A stretch of 64,000 bases of DNA from NCBI RefSeq assembly GCF_000001735.4, contig NC_003076.8, positions 10,354,001 through 10,418,000 on the forward strand, read 5' to 3'. Of the stretch, positions 11,290 to 20,926 are shown one piece after another. Source of the DNA: Arabidopsis thaliana. Taxonomy: Eukaryota > Streptophyta > Magnoliopsida > Brassicales > Brassicaceae. The notes under the pieces are model-generated. The model worked only from the letters and a program-made list of their open reading frames with translations. It did no database searches and was not told the origin of the DNA. The position numbers were made by a program, and so were the translations under genes. Each line of letters starts with the position of its first letter. The stretch's first letter is position 1.

Positions 11290-11741
11290 TTGGTGTAGAA
11301 GGCAGGAGGGATGCAGAGGCTTGAGTAATTGGCCGTTTCTAAGTTCAACGCTTTTATAATTTTGTCTTAGTCTTCCTCTTTGAATAGAACTCTTAACTAT
11401 TTCCTTTACTATGGGTTAAACGTTACAGTTTGCTTTCCTTTTTTCATTACCTAATTCCTTACTTTGTGTAAATGAGTTCCAAGTTTAACGCTTTCATAAT
11501 TCAGGTTTGATAAAGCCATCCAGGCACGGGTTCTACATGTCAACTTTTGGATTTCAAAAATGACTTAAATTGACTTAAATTGGATAAATGAGTTCCATAA
11601 CTTTTGGATTTCAAAAAATGACTTGCATAGGATAAAGCCATCCAGGCACGGGTTCTACATGTCAACGGATAAAGCCATCCAGGCATAAGTATTATAACCG
11701 AGCAGAAAGAGGAGAAAAACAAAAAAAAACGCCTCGGGTCC
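11290..11741. repeat. Gene 3' flank with three short direct repeats
   Basis: After the PPR stop there is no further gene. A block beginning GATAAAGCCATCCAGGCA occurs at 11509, 11631 and 11668; the first two copies extend to 36 bases. TTTTGGATTTCAAAAA and AATGAGTTCCA segments are also repeated. This looks like local tandem duplication. Confidence 0.75.
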
Positions 11742-13421
11742 CTAGTCGAGATCTTCGGATGGGCGGTTATCCTTGGCAGGGAGGAGCGATCCGGCTTGAT
11801 CTGTAATTCCCGCCTCGTCGGCTAATGACTCGACCGACCTATGACCACCCGGACTCAGAGGAGCGGGCTCGGGAGCTGGAGCTTTGAGGTCATCTTTCAA
11901 TTCGGCCATGAAGCGATTAAGATTTACCTCAGCATCGGCGAAATCTTTTAACCACTCATCAACCTGCTCCTTCTCTCTCTCCAGAACTCCGCCACCTTCG
12001 AGGACCTCGATCAGCTGCGCGTTGGCTCGCGCCTGGGACAAGTACATGAATCGGTCATTGACCTCATCAAGGAGCGATACTTTGTGCTCGGCGGTCTTCA
12101 TTTTGGCAATGAAGGTCTCGGAAACCTCCCGCCTCGTCGTCTGAACGGCCCGAGCCACCTCGCTGTCACGAAGCCCCCTCTCCTCGGATAACATCCGCTT
12201 AAGACGGACGATCTCAGAATTCGCCTTGAGATTCTGCTCGGCCATCTTAATGGCATTCTCTTTATTCACGTAGGCCATCCTCTCGACCTCTTCCCTTTCC
12301 AGCTTCGCTGCAGCAGCTTCGGAGAGTGCCTCGTTCTTCTCTCGCTCGATGGCCTGAATCCGAGACTCCGCCTCGGCTAATTTACCAGCCACCTCCATGT
12401 TGCTCCGCATAGCCGAATCATACGAATGTACCATCCGGTTCATCGAAGCGACAGCCTGGAAAAGAGAAAAGTTAGATTTACAATAACACCAAAATAAGTT
12501 ATAAGCAACAAAGCTCATACCCGCAGAAAGTGAGATGCCGTCTCGGCATACTTCCGAGATTCCAGAAGAGTATCTGGAGGAAGAAGCAAGGGGCCAACAC
12601 ATCCCCCGAGCAGATTGGCCGAGGCAGTACGATCTTCAAAAATATTTTCTCCGCCTCGGCATATTTTCTCCGCCTCGGCATATTTTCTCCGCCTCCGCCT
12701 CGTAACTCCGAATCAAAATCCCGAGCAGATGTCTCAAAGACCGCATCGTGATCTGGGAAAGAGCGATCTGATATGATGTCACATATTCCAGGACCAATCT
12801 CGGGATCGGCAGCCATAAGAAACAGCCGTAGAAGAATCCCTCGTACAAAGTATAGAAACCTGCAGGAGGACTGTCGGCTCGCTCTTCAGGGCTCGGAACA
12901 CGCAAGGTTACAGCGCCAAGACCAAATCGAGCCCTAAGATCCGAGAGAGATCGCTCGGTACACAATGACGAACCGGGAGGATCTGGCATTACCGCCTTTT
13001 TCTTCTTTTTCCTCTTCTCAGCCTTTTCGAAAGCCTTCTGCTCGTTAAGACGCAAGATATCCTCTGTCTCATTCGGGCCGAAGTAAAGAAAGTCCTCGAT
13101 CTTAACCGTCGGCATGAGGGGCTCGGGCACATCTTGCCAATTGGATGTCCCAGCTTCGTCGACCGGAGCAAAGGACCTCCGAACGAGAGGCGGCTCGGGA
13201 TCGTCGGGTAAATCCAATTCCCGAGCGATGTCGGCATTGGTGTCTTCCCGAGCCGTGAAGGGAGTCGTCTGCTCGGGGGAATTCGATGAAGAAACAGTAT
13301 CTTCAGAAGACGTCCAAACTGATCTCCGTTTATAGATCGGAGAAAGATCGTCTGGATGGTTTGAATCGCTAGAATCGATAAAAGAAGCGCTCGGGATCGA
13401 CGGTGATTGCGAAGAACTCAT
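11742..13421 (-). pseudogene. Antisense extra gene of the gypsy element (PF04195-like)
   Basis: The ATG lies at 13421-13419. The N-terminal part is acidic and Ser-rich; residues about 190-240 have YEGFFYGCFLWLPIPRLVL and IALSQITMRSLRHL, typical of the 'putative gypsy type transposon' family. The 3' exon (11742-12455) follows a TTTTCCAG acceptor and encodes a long Ala/Glu/Lys-rich coiled coil ending in TAG. The intron is about 12456-12520 (donor GTATGAGC). Between these, about 12635-12705, the 19-base unit CGGCATATTTTCTCCGCCT is repeated and the frame breaks, removing most of the usual middle domain. Genes of this kind are known in antisense between pol and the 3' LTR of Tat elements; their function is unknown. 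Confidence 0.72.
12640..12705. repeat. Short tandem repeat at a deletion scar
   Basis: Three adjacent copies of roughly ATATTTTCTCCGCCTCGGC, with the last copy altered. They lie exactly where the antisense gene loses its middle domain and its frame. Confidence 0.8.
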
Positions 13422-13881
13422 TCTCGGCTCGGGACGTTAGACGAGAAGGGAAACAACCGGAAAACCAGAATTTCAATCCCGGCAAAATCAAAAATAACAA
13501 GAAGAACGACGGGACTTCACCGGAAAAAAAAAAACGATAGAAATATCAAGATCAGAGAGAAGGAAGCAAACCTTGATTATTATCTTCGAAAACTTCAAAT
13601 GAAGTATTATTGGAGTGGCTCGCTACATATATATAATTTTTCAAAGGCGCGTCGGATCCGCATTAAACATTCAAAACGCGTTCAAGCGCGTGGGCTCGGC
13701 AGAAGAAAAAGATCCGCGTGATCCTCGGGAACAAGCGAAAAACGTTTCTACTCCACAAGAATAGTCGGCGACACGAGACAGAAGTTTGACCGTCCGAGAA
13801 GATGAAGCGACAGAACTAGAAGGCGAACAGTCGGCTCGGGAAATCCATTCATGAAGCTCATCATCTTTCTGCTAAATCACT

Positions 13882-13897
13882 GAGCTGGGGGGCAAAC
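13882..13897 (+). other. Polypurine tract of the gypsy element
   Basis: GAGCTGGGGGGCAAAC immediately before the LTR start TGTTGGGG. It marks the plus-strand priming site and shows the LTR is a 3' LTR. Confidence 0.7.
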
Positions 13898-14533
13898 TGT
13901 TGGGGTCGGATTTCACCCAGGATAGCGAGCCGACCACACCTCCGCCTCGGGAACCATCGATGAAATATCCCGAACCGGACCACAAAACACCTCGGAGGTC
14001 TCTTCAAGAATCCATACCGAGGCGATGTCAAGAACGCCTCGGAGCCCCCGACCCGACCTCGAAACGCCTCGGGCATAAGACTTGGCAAATCGTCCGAGGC
14101 GGGCTCCAAGACACCTCGGGAGCTTGTCTTCGAATACCGCGGACCGAGCATCCCGATCATGACCCGAGGCCAGCTTAATCACGACTCGAAAAGATTTCGG
14201 GTTAGACGAGGGAAAACTTCAAAAGACTTAGCCGATGTAAGTTCAAAACACTTCACCTCCAAAAACCCCGGAAGAGATAATCTTCAAAGATATCACCGGA
14301 TATAGAAATCCCAGAATCTTCGAAAGATAAAGACAATGACTTTGAAGGCGAAAACACCTATTTCTCATATTCTAACACACTTGTACGATAAAATTATTGC
14401 TTTCTCATTAATACAATCAAGAACACCGTCCGCGGTAATAGAGAATTCTGTTGTTCTTTGAGAATCTCACAAAGATCCGTTCTTTGAAGAAACCCTTAAA
14501 ATAAATTCTATTGTGCGAGTTTCGACTCTCACA
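13898..14533 (+). repeat. Gypsy-type 3' LTR (636 bp)
   Basis: It starts TGTTGGGGTCGG and ends TTTCGACTCTCACA. It is rich in CCTCGG/CCGAGG words in its first 300 bases, then AT-rich. The next base starts homology to RIC1 coding sequence, which sets the right boundary. No second copy was found in the window. Confidence 0.75.
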
Positions 14534-15020
14534 GTACCCACAGCAAGAATTTGTTGCTCTGAAGCCACTGATGCACAAACAGCATCACCACCCAACTTCT
14601 TCTCAGCTCTAATACTCTCAGTGTACTTTAAACCTTTCTTATTCACAGAGCATACTACTAGCTGCCCATCCGAATTTAACACAAACAATAACTTGGAACG
14701 AGTGCAAAGTGCACAGCTTGCAAATTCTCTCCTTCTCGCAACGACTTGTCATCTCTCATATACTTTCCCAACCTCACTCGTTGCTAATTGCGGGAAAATC
14801 AAACAAAAAGCTATAAGTTAACCAACTCTAGACTCCAATTACTAGGAAATGCAGAGAGATGATGATAAAGCACCTGAGAAGAACCCCAAAGCTCCAGGTG
14901 AGACGGAGAAACGACCAGCAATAGCTGGCCGGAGAGCTTAAGGTACACGACTCGCTGCAAAGACGGACACGATCCAGGTAGAAGCGGGATCACCTGCGGC
15001 CACCCGTAAGCCATATACAT
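14534..15020 (-). pseudogene. RIC1-like gene, 5' exons, cut by the LTR
   Basis: Exon 1 (15020-14874, 49 codons) begins MYMAYGWPQVIPL and contains LVVSPSHLELWGSSQ, which I recognise as the N-terminus of plant RIC1-like proteins (WD40-type, Golgi Rab6 exchange factor partner). A GT donor follows; exon 2 starts at 14783 with RVRLGKYMRDDKSLREGENL. Near 14700 the frame jumps directly to KLLFVLNSDGQLVVCSVNKK and on to ASEQQILAVGT, so well over 100 residues normally between these blocks are missing. At 14533 the gypsy LTR interrupts it. From memory it matches At3g61480/At5g28350. It is certainly non-functional. Confidence 0.82.
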
Positions 15021-15114
15021 CTTTGGCTACCTCGAATTGAAATGGCTATCTCTCTCTACAATGGATCTGATTACAGATTCTGCTCATACACAGAGATCAT
15101 AGGAACATTTGTTG

Positions 15115-15156
15115 GAAGAAGAAGAAGAAGAAGAAGAAGGAGAAGAAGAAGAAGAT
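15115..15156 (+). repeat. GAA microsatellite
   Basis: About 13 GAA/GGA triplets upstream of the RIC1-like start codon. Read on the gene strand this is a CTT-rich 5' leader, common in Arabidopsis genes. Confidence 0.9.
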
Positions 15157-15249
15157 GGATCTCGCAGTCGCAGATCAATAAACGGAGCATCAAAATTGGA
15201 ATTGCCCGACCGGTTTATGTTGATCGGATTTTAATTTTGCGAATATAAT

Positions 15250-15950
15250 CGGTTTGGGTGATACGAATCTAATTTTATGAATAAACCGGGAATCAATTAT
15301 TGATTATCCTTGGCCTTCTCAACCCCAATGCATTTCAATTTTACGAATCTAATCGGTTTTGGGGATACGTTGATGTAAGCCCAAATCCAACAGAAACAGT
15401 TTCAGCCCATCAAACAATAATGACTAGAAATTGCCCAGATTAATTTTCAGCTCATGCATGTGTGTGATTACATAATTGAAAACTCTAGTTTTCTTCTCTT
15501 TTTGTAGGTTGATTTTTTATTTGTTTAATAAATTTAAGAATTTAGTAAAGTAAACGTATAGAACTAGTAAATTCACCGACAAAAAAAGAACTAGTAAATT
15601 TTTATTATAGTTTCTATAGATATTGTTTTTATAAGGGTATAGATTAAAGTCTGTTCCGCACAAACTATTGACTATCTCAAATTCTTAGTTAATTATTTTG
15701 ATATAAGTCCAAAAAAATAATCAATTATGAATAAATCGGGAATCAATTATGATTATCTTTGGTTAAACGAGAATTCTCTCTCAATTTTTTCTCGGTTTAC
15801 TCAAACCATTTTATAGACCATTAATAATAGGGATTACAAAATACTAGTATACCTTCGTCTAAATTTTTAATAATTAATAACACAACTAAACTTTTGTTCT
15901 TTTTGTAATCGGAAGTTCGATGTTTGATAAGTTTATACTAATTTATGATA
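15250..15950. other. AT-rich stretch without recognised gene
   Basis: Probable former promoter region of the RIC1-like gene. Related words (AAATCGGGAATCAATTATTGATTAT near 15285 and a diverged copy near 15723) are repeated. Confidence 0.55.
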
Positions 15951-15951
15951 A

Positions 15952-16080
15952 TCATATATATGAAAGTTGGCCAACTCTCTCCCTATGAGTGACACATCAT
16001 CACACAAGAAAATGACATGTGTCATTCTATATTAATTAAATAAAAAATTAATACAATTAATTGAGAAAGAATCAAAAGTC
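15952..16080 (+). mobile_element. Helitron 5' end fragment
   Basis: It starts after an A with TCATATATATGAAAGTTGGC, followed by TGACACATCATCAC. The same sequence opens the complete Helitron at 17508. No matching 3' hairpin end is obvious before the MITE, so it is a partial copy or has lost its end. Confidence 0.5.
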
Positions 16081-16494
16081 TTTTGTTGTGTTAAAATTCT
16101 CTATAATCTCTTTTTCAAATAAATTTTCTTAAAACATTCAATAAATAAAAAATTATAATAATATATCAAGTACTACTTTCATTATATTCTACTTATTTTT
16201 TAAAATATTTTTATCAATAGTTATCAATTTATAATGGCTAAAATTTACTTTGTGTTGTAGTTAAATGTTTGCTACCTAACCTCATATTAATTAGTAATTT
16301 TAGTTAGATATTTTCTTATTATTACGTTATATGAATATGATTTATCATATGACCTTCTTTCTGTTTATTTTTGTGCGTTCTGATAACTTGGTAACATTGA
16401 TATACATTTTTTACGTAATGGTCATCCGAGACATTAGACATACCCACACAAAAACACGAGATTCTATATGGCTATATGCAAGGGAAGAGAATTA

Positions 16495-16998
16495 GGGGGT
16501 GTTATTGGTTCCTAATTTACAAGGAATTTTGATGACTTCAATTAAATCCTTGAAAGTTTAAAGAAACGAAAGATTTTAAAGGATTGTTAGAGAGTTTTTT
16601 ATAATCTTGTTGATTAGTTTTTCATAATCTTGTAAAGTTTCTCAAACAATCTCTCAATTTTGATAATAATTTCCATGACTTTTCATGACTTCATTTTGTG
16701 AAGAAAAATGTAGGAAGTCATGAACCAATAACACAATAATTTAAATCATTAACAATCATTAACAATCAAAGATTCTTTTGTTTTAATTGAATAACACAAA
16801 ACTTCTAATGACTTTATAAAAGTATTAATCTAATAACCCAAAATTTATAAAGATTTTAGATTACTTTTTACAAATCTTAAATGAATAACACAAAACTTTA
16901 ACATACTTTTGAAAAATCTTGATTGAATAACAACAGATTTTACATGACAATTTAAATCACTAAAAACTCTTTTGAAATCATAAACGAATAATACCCCC
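16495..16998. mobile_element. PIF/Harbinger-type MITE (504 bp)
   Basis: Terminal inverted repeats GGGGGTGTTATTGGTT (left) and GGGGGTATTATTCGTT (right, on the minus strand) are flanked by the target duplication TTA (16492-16494 and 16999-17001). TTA is the target preference of PIF/Harbinger elements. The interior is AT-rich, has no coding frame and contains related internal repeats. Confidence 0.85.
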
Positions 16999-17001
16999 TT
17001 A

Positions 17002-17507
17002 AAGTGTTGACTTGAATTACTAGCATATCATGATGTGGTTAGTGTACTAGATAACGAGAGAATATATGGAATAAAAAATTGTTTGTTACAATTAAATTAG
17101 ACAAGTTTCAAAATACATAAGTAATATAACTACATATTAATATATCATATAATTTTGTTGTATGTGTTTATGATAGTGAAATATTTGAATAATAGGTTTA
17201 TAAATATTCATATTATAGTAAAATTGATATTTCGAATTATAGATAAATTTAATTATAAAAAATTATAACTCTATAAAATAGAGATGACTTTATTACTTAC
17301 ACATTAACACACACACAAAAATGAATATCAAAATCAACAAAAGACCATAATCATATATTCCGACAATTTTAAAAACAAAAACCCATACGTAGCATGAGTT
17401 TTCATTTAGAATAACAAATTAACTAATAATAACAAATATGTAGGTAATTTTATAAATATTGTATATATAAATATCATAAGTTTATATATTATCTATATGT
17501 GGTGTAA
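17002..17507. other. AT-rich spacer, nothing recognised
   Basis: Lies between the MITE and the Helitron. No coding frame, no terminal repeats seen. Confidence 0.55.
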
Positions 17508-18167
17508 TCATATATATGAAAATTGGCAAACTCTCTTCATATGAATGACACATCATCACTTAGCTTTTAATTTGCCACATGTCCACTTAATAATTAATGT
17601 AAGTTAATGGTTTATAGTGATTTATTATTTAATTATATATATTATTAAATTTTAAATAATTAATTGTATAAATAATAATTTTCTTTTATTTTGTATGTCT
17701 TTTTCTTATATTAAATTATTTAATTGATTTTCTCATACTCTTAAATATTTTTCCCTAATTTTTATAATTTTAAGTTAAAATATGATTAAATAATTGTATA
17801 GTGGATTAGCTAATAGTTTTCGTAGGTTATTCTTTTTTCTATATAATATATTAAAAATGGTGAGAAGTACTTGAGAACTCTAGCATCAAATTCTTGGACT
17901 CAAATCCTCTAGCATTTTGTCTTATTTATTTGGTTTAAGGTTAACACAAATGAAATTTTTTTATGAAAATAATGTTTACTGAGAAAATATTTTGTTAGAA
18001 ATCTAAATGCAAAATGCAAAAACAAATTGTTGATTTATGGAGCTTAGTATCAAATAGGAATTTTGTCTTCTAGCCTATTAAAAAACTAACCTAAATTTTA
18101 CATTTAGATACTTTTAAATTATGAAATATAAAGTGAAAGCCCGCACGTAGTGCGGGTACTCATCTAG
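17508..18167 (+). mobile_element. Non-autonomous Helitron (660 bp)
   Basis: The 5' end is TC (TCATATATATGAAAATTGGC). The 3' end is a hairpin CCCGCAC-GTA-GTGCGGG (18140-18156) followed 11 bases later by the terminal CTAG at 18164-18167. The flanks are A (17507) and T (18168), the A|T insertion preference of Helitrons. No Rep/helicase is encoded. The hairpin is perfect, so transposition is probably not ancient. Confidence 0.85.
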
Positions 18168-18977
18168 TGATTATTAATTTACGATATTACTAGACTATAT
18201 AGTTACATTAGATTTTCAAACAAATTATTATTTTATCAAATTATGTTAAATATTACATTGATATAACTCATTGATATAACTCATTGATATCAAATTATGT
18301 TAAATTTATATAGTTACATTAGACCAAAAAAATAATTAATTTATAGTGATTACTAATTTATCGAGTGTTAATTGATAGAGGTTCTTTCTCCGTACAAAAT
18401 ATTTACAAATTAAACTTCAATTTACACATGTGTTCACTTTTTTCCACCTTATCTATTTGGATGTTGTATAATTGCTAAATTATGTTCATAATTAACGTAT
18501 AACTACTATCTTAGATTTAACTTTAGTGAATATGCATTAGACAATAACAAATTTTCAGTTGATTTTCAATATTTAAATTTGTCATGTTATATTGAGAGAG
18601 ATAGAGAAAGGAAGAAAGGTGAGAAAGGGAGATTTAGAAAAAGGTAAACAAGAGAGAGAGAAAGGTGAGGAAGAGATATCAGAAAAGAGGTAAACGAGAG
18701 AAAAAGAGAAAGGTAAGAGAGAGATAGAAGAAGAACATAAGCTTAGATATCAACAATAACGAAAAACAATTAAGATGGACTCTTTTAAGCTCTGAATGAC
18801 AATGTAAAAGCATCTTATGATCATTGAGTTAGGAAAAAAGAGTGTTATGTGAAACCTTAATTTGCATTCGACCACAATTTATTTAAAATACATAATACTT
18901 TTAAGTTCAAAACGATATTTGTACAAACATGATCACACACAAACGCATTCACCTCCCCATAACCCTTTTTCGTTGTC
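18168..18977. other. AT-rich spacer with a GA-rich block
   Basis: TCATTGATATAAC is repeated three times at about 18256-18296. A GA-rich purine block with GAGAGAGA and GAAAGGTGAG words occupies 18592-18735. No coding content. Confidence 0.6.
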
Positions 18978-19379
18978 TCACTTGGGTGTGAAAGCCTGTA
19001 AAAAAACACAAAAGCTAGTCATTTAAACGAGTGGATGTTATGAATATTTAAAAAGATATGTTTTGATTCGGATCACACTTACAGCGAAGATGGTGGCGTG
19101 ACCAGGATCAGCAAGATGTGCAAAAAGGTTATCAATAGGACCAGTGCCAGTGTAGATGTGTTGGAACCAAGCACCCATCACTGCCAACATCGCCAACCTT
19201 CCGTTCTTGATCTCCTTGGTCCTCAACTCCTTGATCTTAGTTGGGCTACCGGATCCCCAACCCAACGGGTCGAACCATAACCCACCTGGGTAACCAATGT
19301 CTGTGCCCGTCAGTTTGTTGTTTGGGAAGACTGGGTCAGTGTTGACGCTACCGGGCTTGATGATATCGGCTTATGCCCA
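18978..19379 (-). pseudogene. Lhca2-like photosystem I antenna gene, 3' exons only
   Basis: The last exon (18995-18978) encodes AFTPK and a TGA. The previous exon (19083 up to about 19370) encodes the third helix and C-terminus of a chlorophyll a/b-binding protein: [16 protein letters not shown], then [19 protein letters not shown] with the Glu, Asn and Arg ligand residues, and [18 protein letters not shown]. Splice sites GTAAGT and ACAG are intact. Homology stops just past a TAA at 19371-19373, and no transit peptide or first two helices follow. I recognise it as closest to Lhca2 (At3g61470 or the At5g28450 copy, from memory). The sequence is very well kept, so truncation may be recent. Confidence 0.88.
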
Positions 19380-20640
19380 GTAGACCTATGTATAATTTAA
19401 AGAGGGAGTTTTTCCGAATTAAAAGAAGTGAATATTCGGCTTATACTTTAGGAAGATGCGAATTAAAATTTGATCCGTTGAACCTCCAAGATATGTCAGT
19501 TTAGCTTGGCACGCGTCGATGATATAAAACAAGGCTAAGCTTGTGAGTTAGGTAGTCTGATGGACTGATAAAGAATGACCTTTATCTGAGCTAAGAACAA
19601 GTAAACTAAAACAAGCAATAGAGAAATGCGCCTATTTAGACGGAGAGTTAGATGAGAAGAGAAGATTTTAGACTCAAGGTCGTTGATAGTTCATTGATAA
19701 CAAAACCCTAAAAGGGAAGGTTCCTTAAATAGCATCTACTGAGACTCAATACAAAACGCAGCATTTCGATAACCCAAAAGTAAAACGACACAGTTGGCGA
19801 GCTGGCGAGCTGTCTTTCTGTGCCTTAGCCACTTTTAAATAGAAGCTTCCTCAGGAACTTCTCACGAGCTCTGCCTTTCCTTCCATTTGATCTCGCCCTA
19901 CTTCTCACACCAGCCAACGGCACCCGTAACCTATTATGGACCTCATGAGTTGTTGAGTTGTGGGATGCTCTCCTGGATGATCTGAATGCCTAGCAGAGAA
20001 ATGACCTGACTGATGAGCCGAGCAGTGAGATAGGTTACCAAATGATCTTGCTAACAAGCTGCAAGGCAAGCTCAGATGATCTGACGAGCGATCTGGGATA
20101 TAGGTTGCTAAATGGTTTGTCTTGCGATCTGCGAGATAGCCGGGCAGATGAGCTGAAAAAAACATTTGCGATGAGCTGCAGACATGCCATTATCATTTGG
20201 GTTAGCAAGATACGTGAGCTTTTGAGCTCTTTTTTTTTTTTTATCATTTGGGTTAGCAAGATACGTGAGCTTTTGAGCTCTTTTTTTTTTTTTTTTAAGG
20301 TGCGAGGAACTCTCGGCTTATCCTGTTTTGAAGACTTAAAGCAAGACGAGGTCTCGGTTTTTGTGAAACATTTTCACATAATAGCAAGCGTTGAGCTCGG
20401 CTCAATTTATAAGTGTGACTGCGAGCGTTGAGCTCGGATTAACTGCAAGAATTATTTTTATCTTTTGAATGTAGCTCGATGCTAGGTGAACTAAGCTTTT
20501 TGAGTCGGGACTCAATTTAGAGCTTGACTTCAACAATCAAAAAATGTAAAGCACGAATACTTAATCTTGATGGGAGAAGAAATGGCGAGAGGCTGAGCTC
20601 AGAATTGCTGTTCCAAAGGTAAAGTAGGAGAAGTGATCAA
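19380..20640. other. Unassigned, repeat-like sequence
   Basis: No protein homology recognised. It contains repeated GAGCTGGCGAGCTG and GCGTTGAGCTCGG words, reminiscent of an LTR or other TE fragment inserted next to the Lhca2 breakpoint, but no termini could be defined. Confidence 0.4.
20184..20297 (+). repeat. Tandem duplication, two copies of about 53-56 bp
   Basis: The block from ATCATTTGGGTTAGCAAG to GAGCTTTTGAGCTC plus a T-run occurs at about 20189 and again at about 20243. The units are identical apart from T-run length, so this is a recent duplication. Confidence 0.9.
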
Positions 20641-20821
20641 CAAAGCCCTCTTGGAGTTTTAATGTAAAGGATAATTATATGAGAAAAATAAAGATTCATC
20701 CTCATTTTGTTATAAATATAATGTAATCAGCATGATAAAAAGCTCACGTTCAGTTTTATGAGAAAAAATAAATTTTTGTCCCCATTGTGTAATATTGTAA
20801 AGGTTTATTTGGGCTAATGTG

Positions 20822-20847
20822 TAAGCCCATTATTTAAAATGGGCCCA
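20822..20847 (+). promoter_or_regulatory. Paired site II (TGGGCY) elements before the PPR gene
   Basis: AGCCCAT (reverse of ATGGGCT) at 20824-20830 and ATGGGCCC at 20839-20846, about 80-100 bases before the start codon. Such TGGGCY elements are bound by TCP factors and are enriched upstream of Arabidopsis genes for organellar and PPR proteins. Role inferred from position. Confidence 0.55.
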
Positions 20848-20926
20848 ACTTCTTGTACGTTGAATTCGCCAACAGAGTTCGTCGTCTCACTTTTCCCGGT
20901 GGCCGTCTTTTTCAAAACCTTAGACA

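Larger units (their letters stand above)
11742..14533 (+). mobile_element. Tat-lineage Ty3/gypsy element, 3' end
   Basis: Only the 3' part is present: an extra gene antisense to the element (11742-13421), a purine-rich tract GAGCTGGGGGGCAAAC at 13882-13897, and a 636-bp LTR at 13898-14533 starting TGTTGGGG and ending CTCACA. The tract directly before the LTR fixes the element on the plus strand. No gag, pol or 5' LTR is visible to the left, so the element is truncated or was rearranged. The right flank is a RIC1-like coding sequence. The region is GC-richer than its surroundings, as expected for a younger insertion. Confidence 0.75.

Noticed and set aside
13900..14182. Open frames on both strands in the LTR
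   Set aside because: High GC content of the LTR lengthens frames by chance; no homology seen.
20042..20431. 129-codon plus frame
   Set aside because: It crosses the tandem duplication with T-runs and encodes poly-Phe stretches; not a gene.
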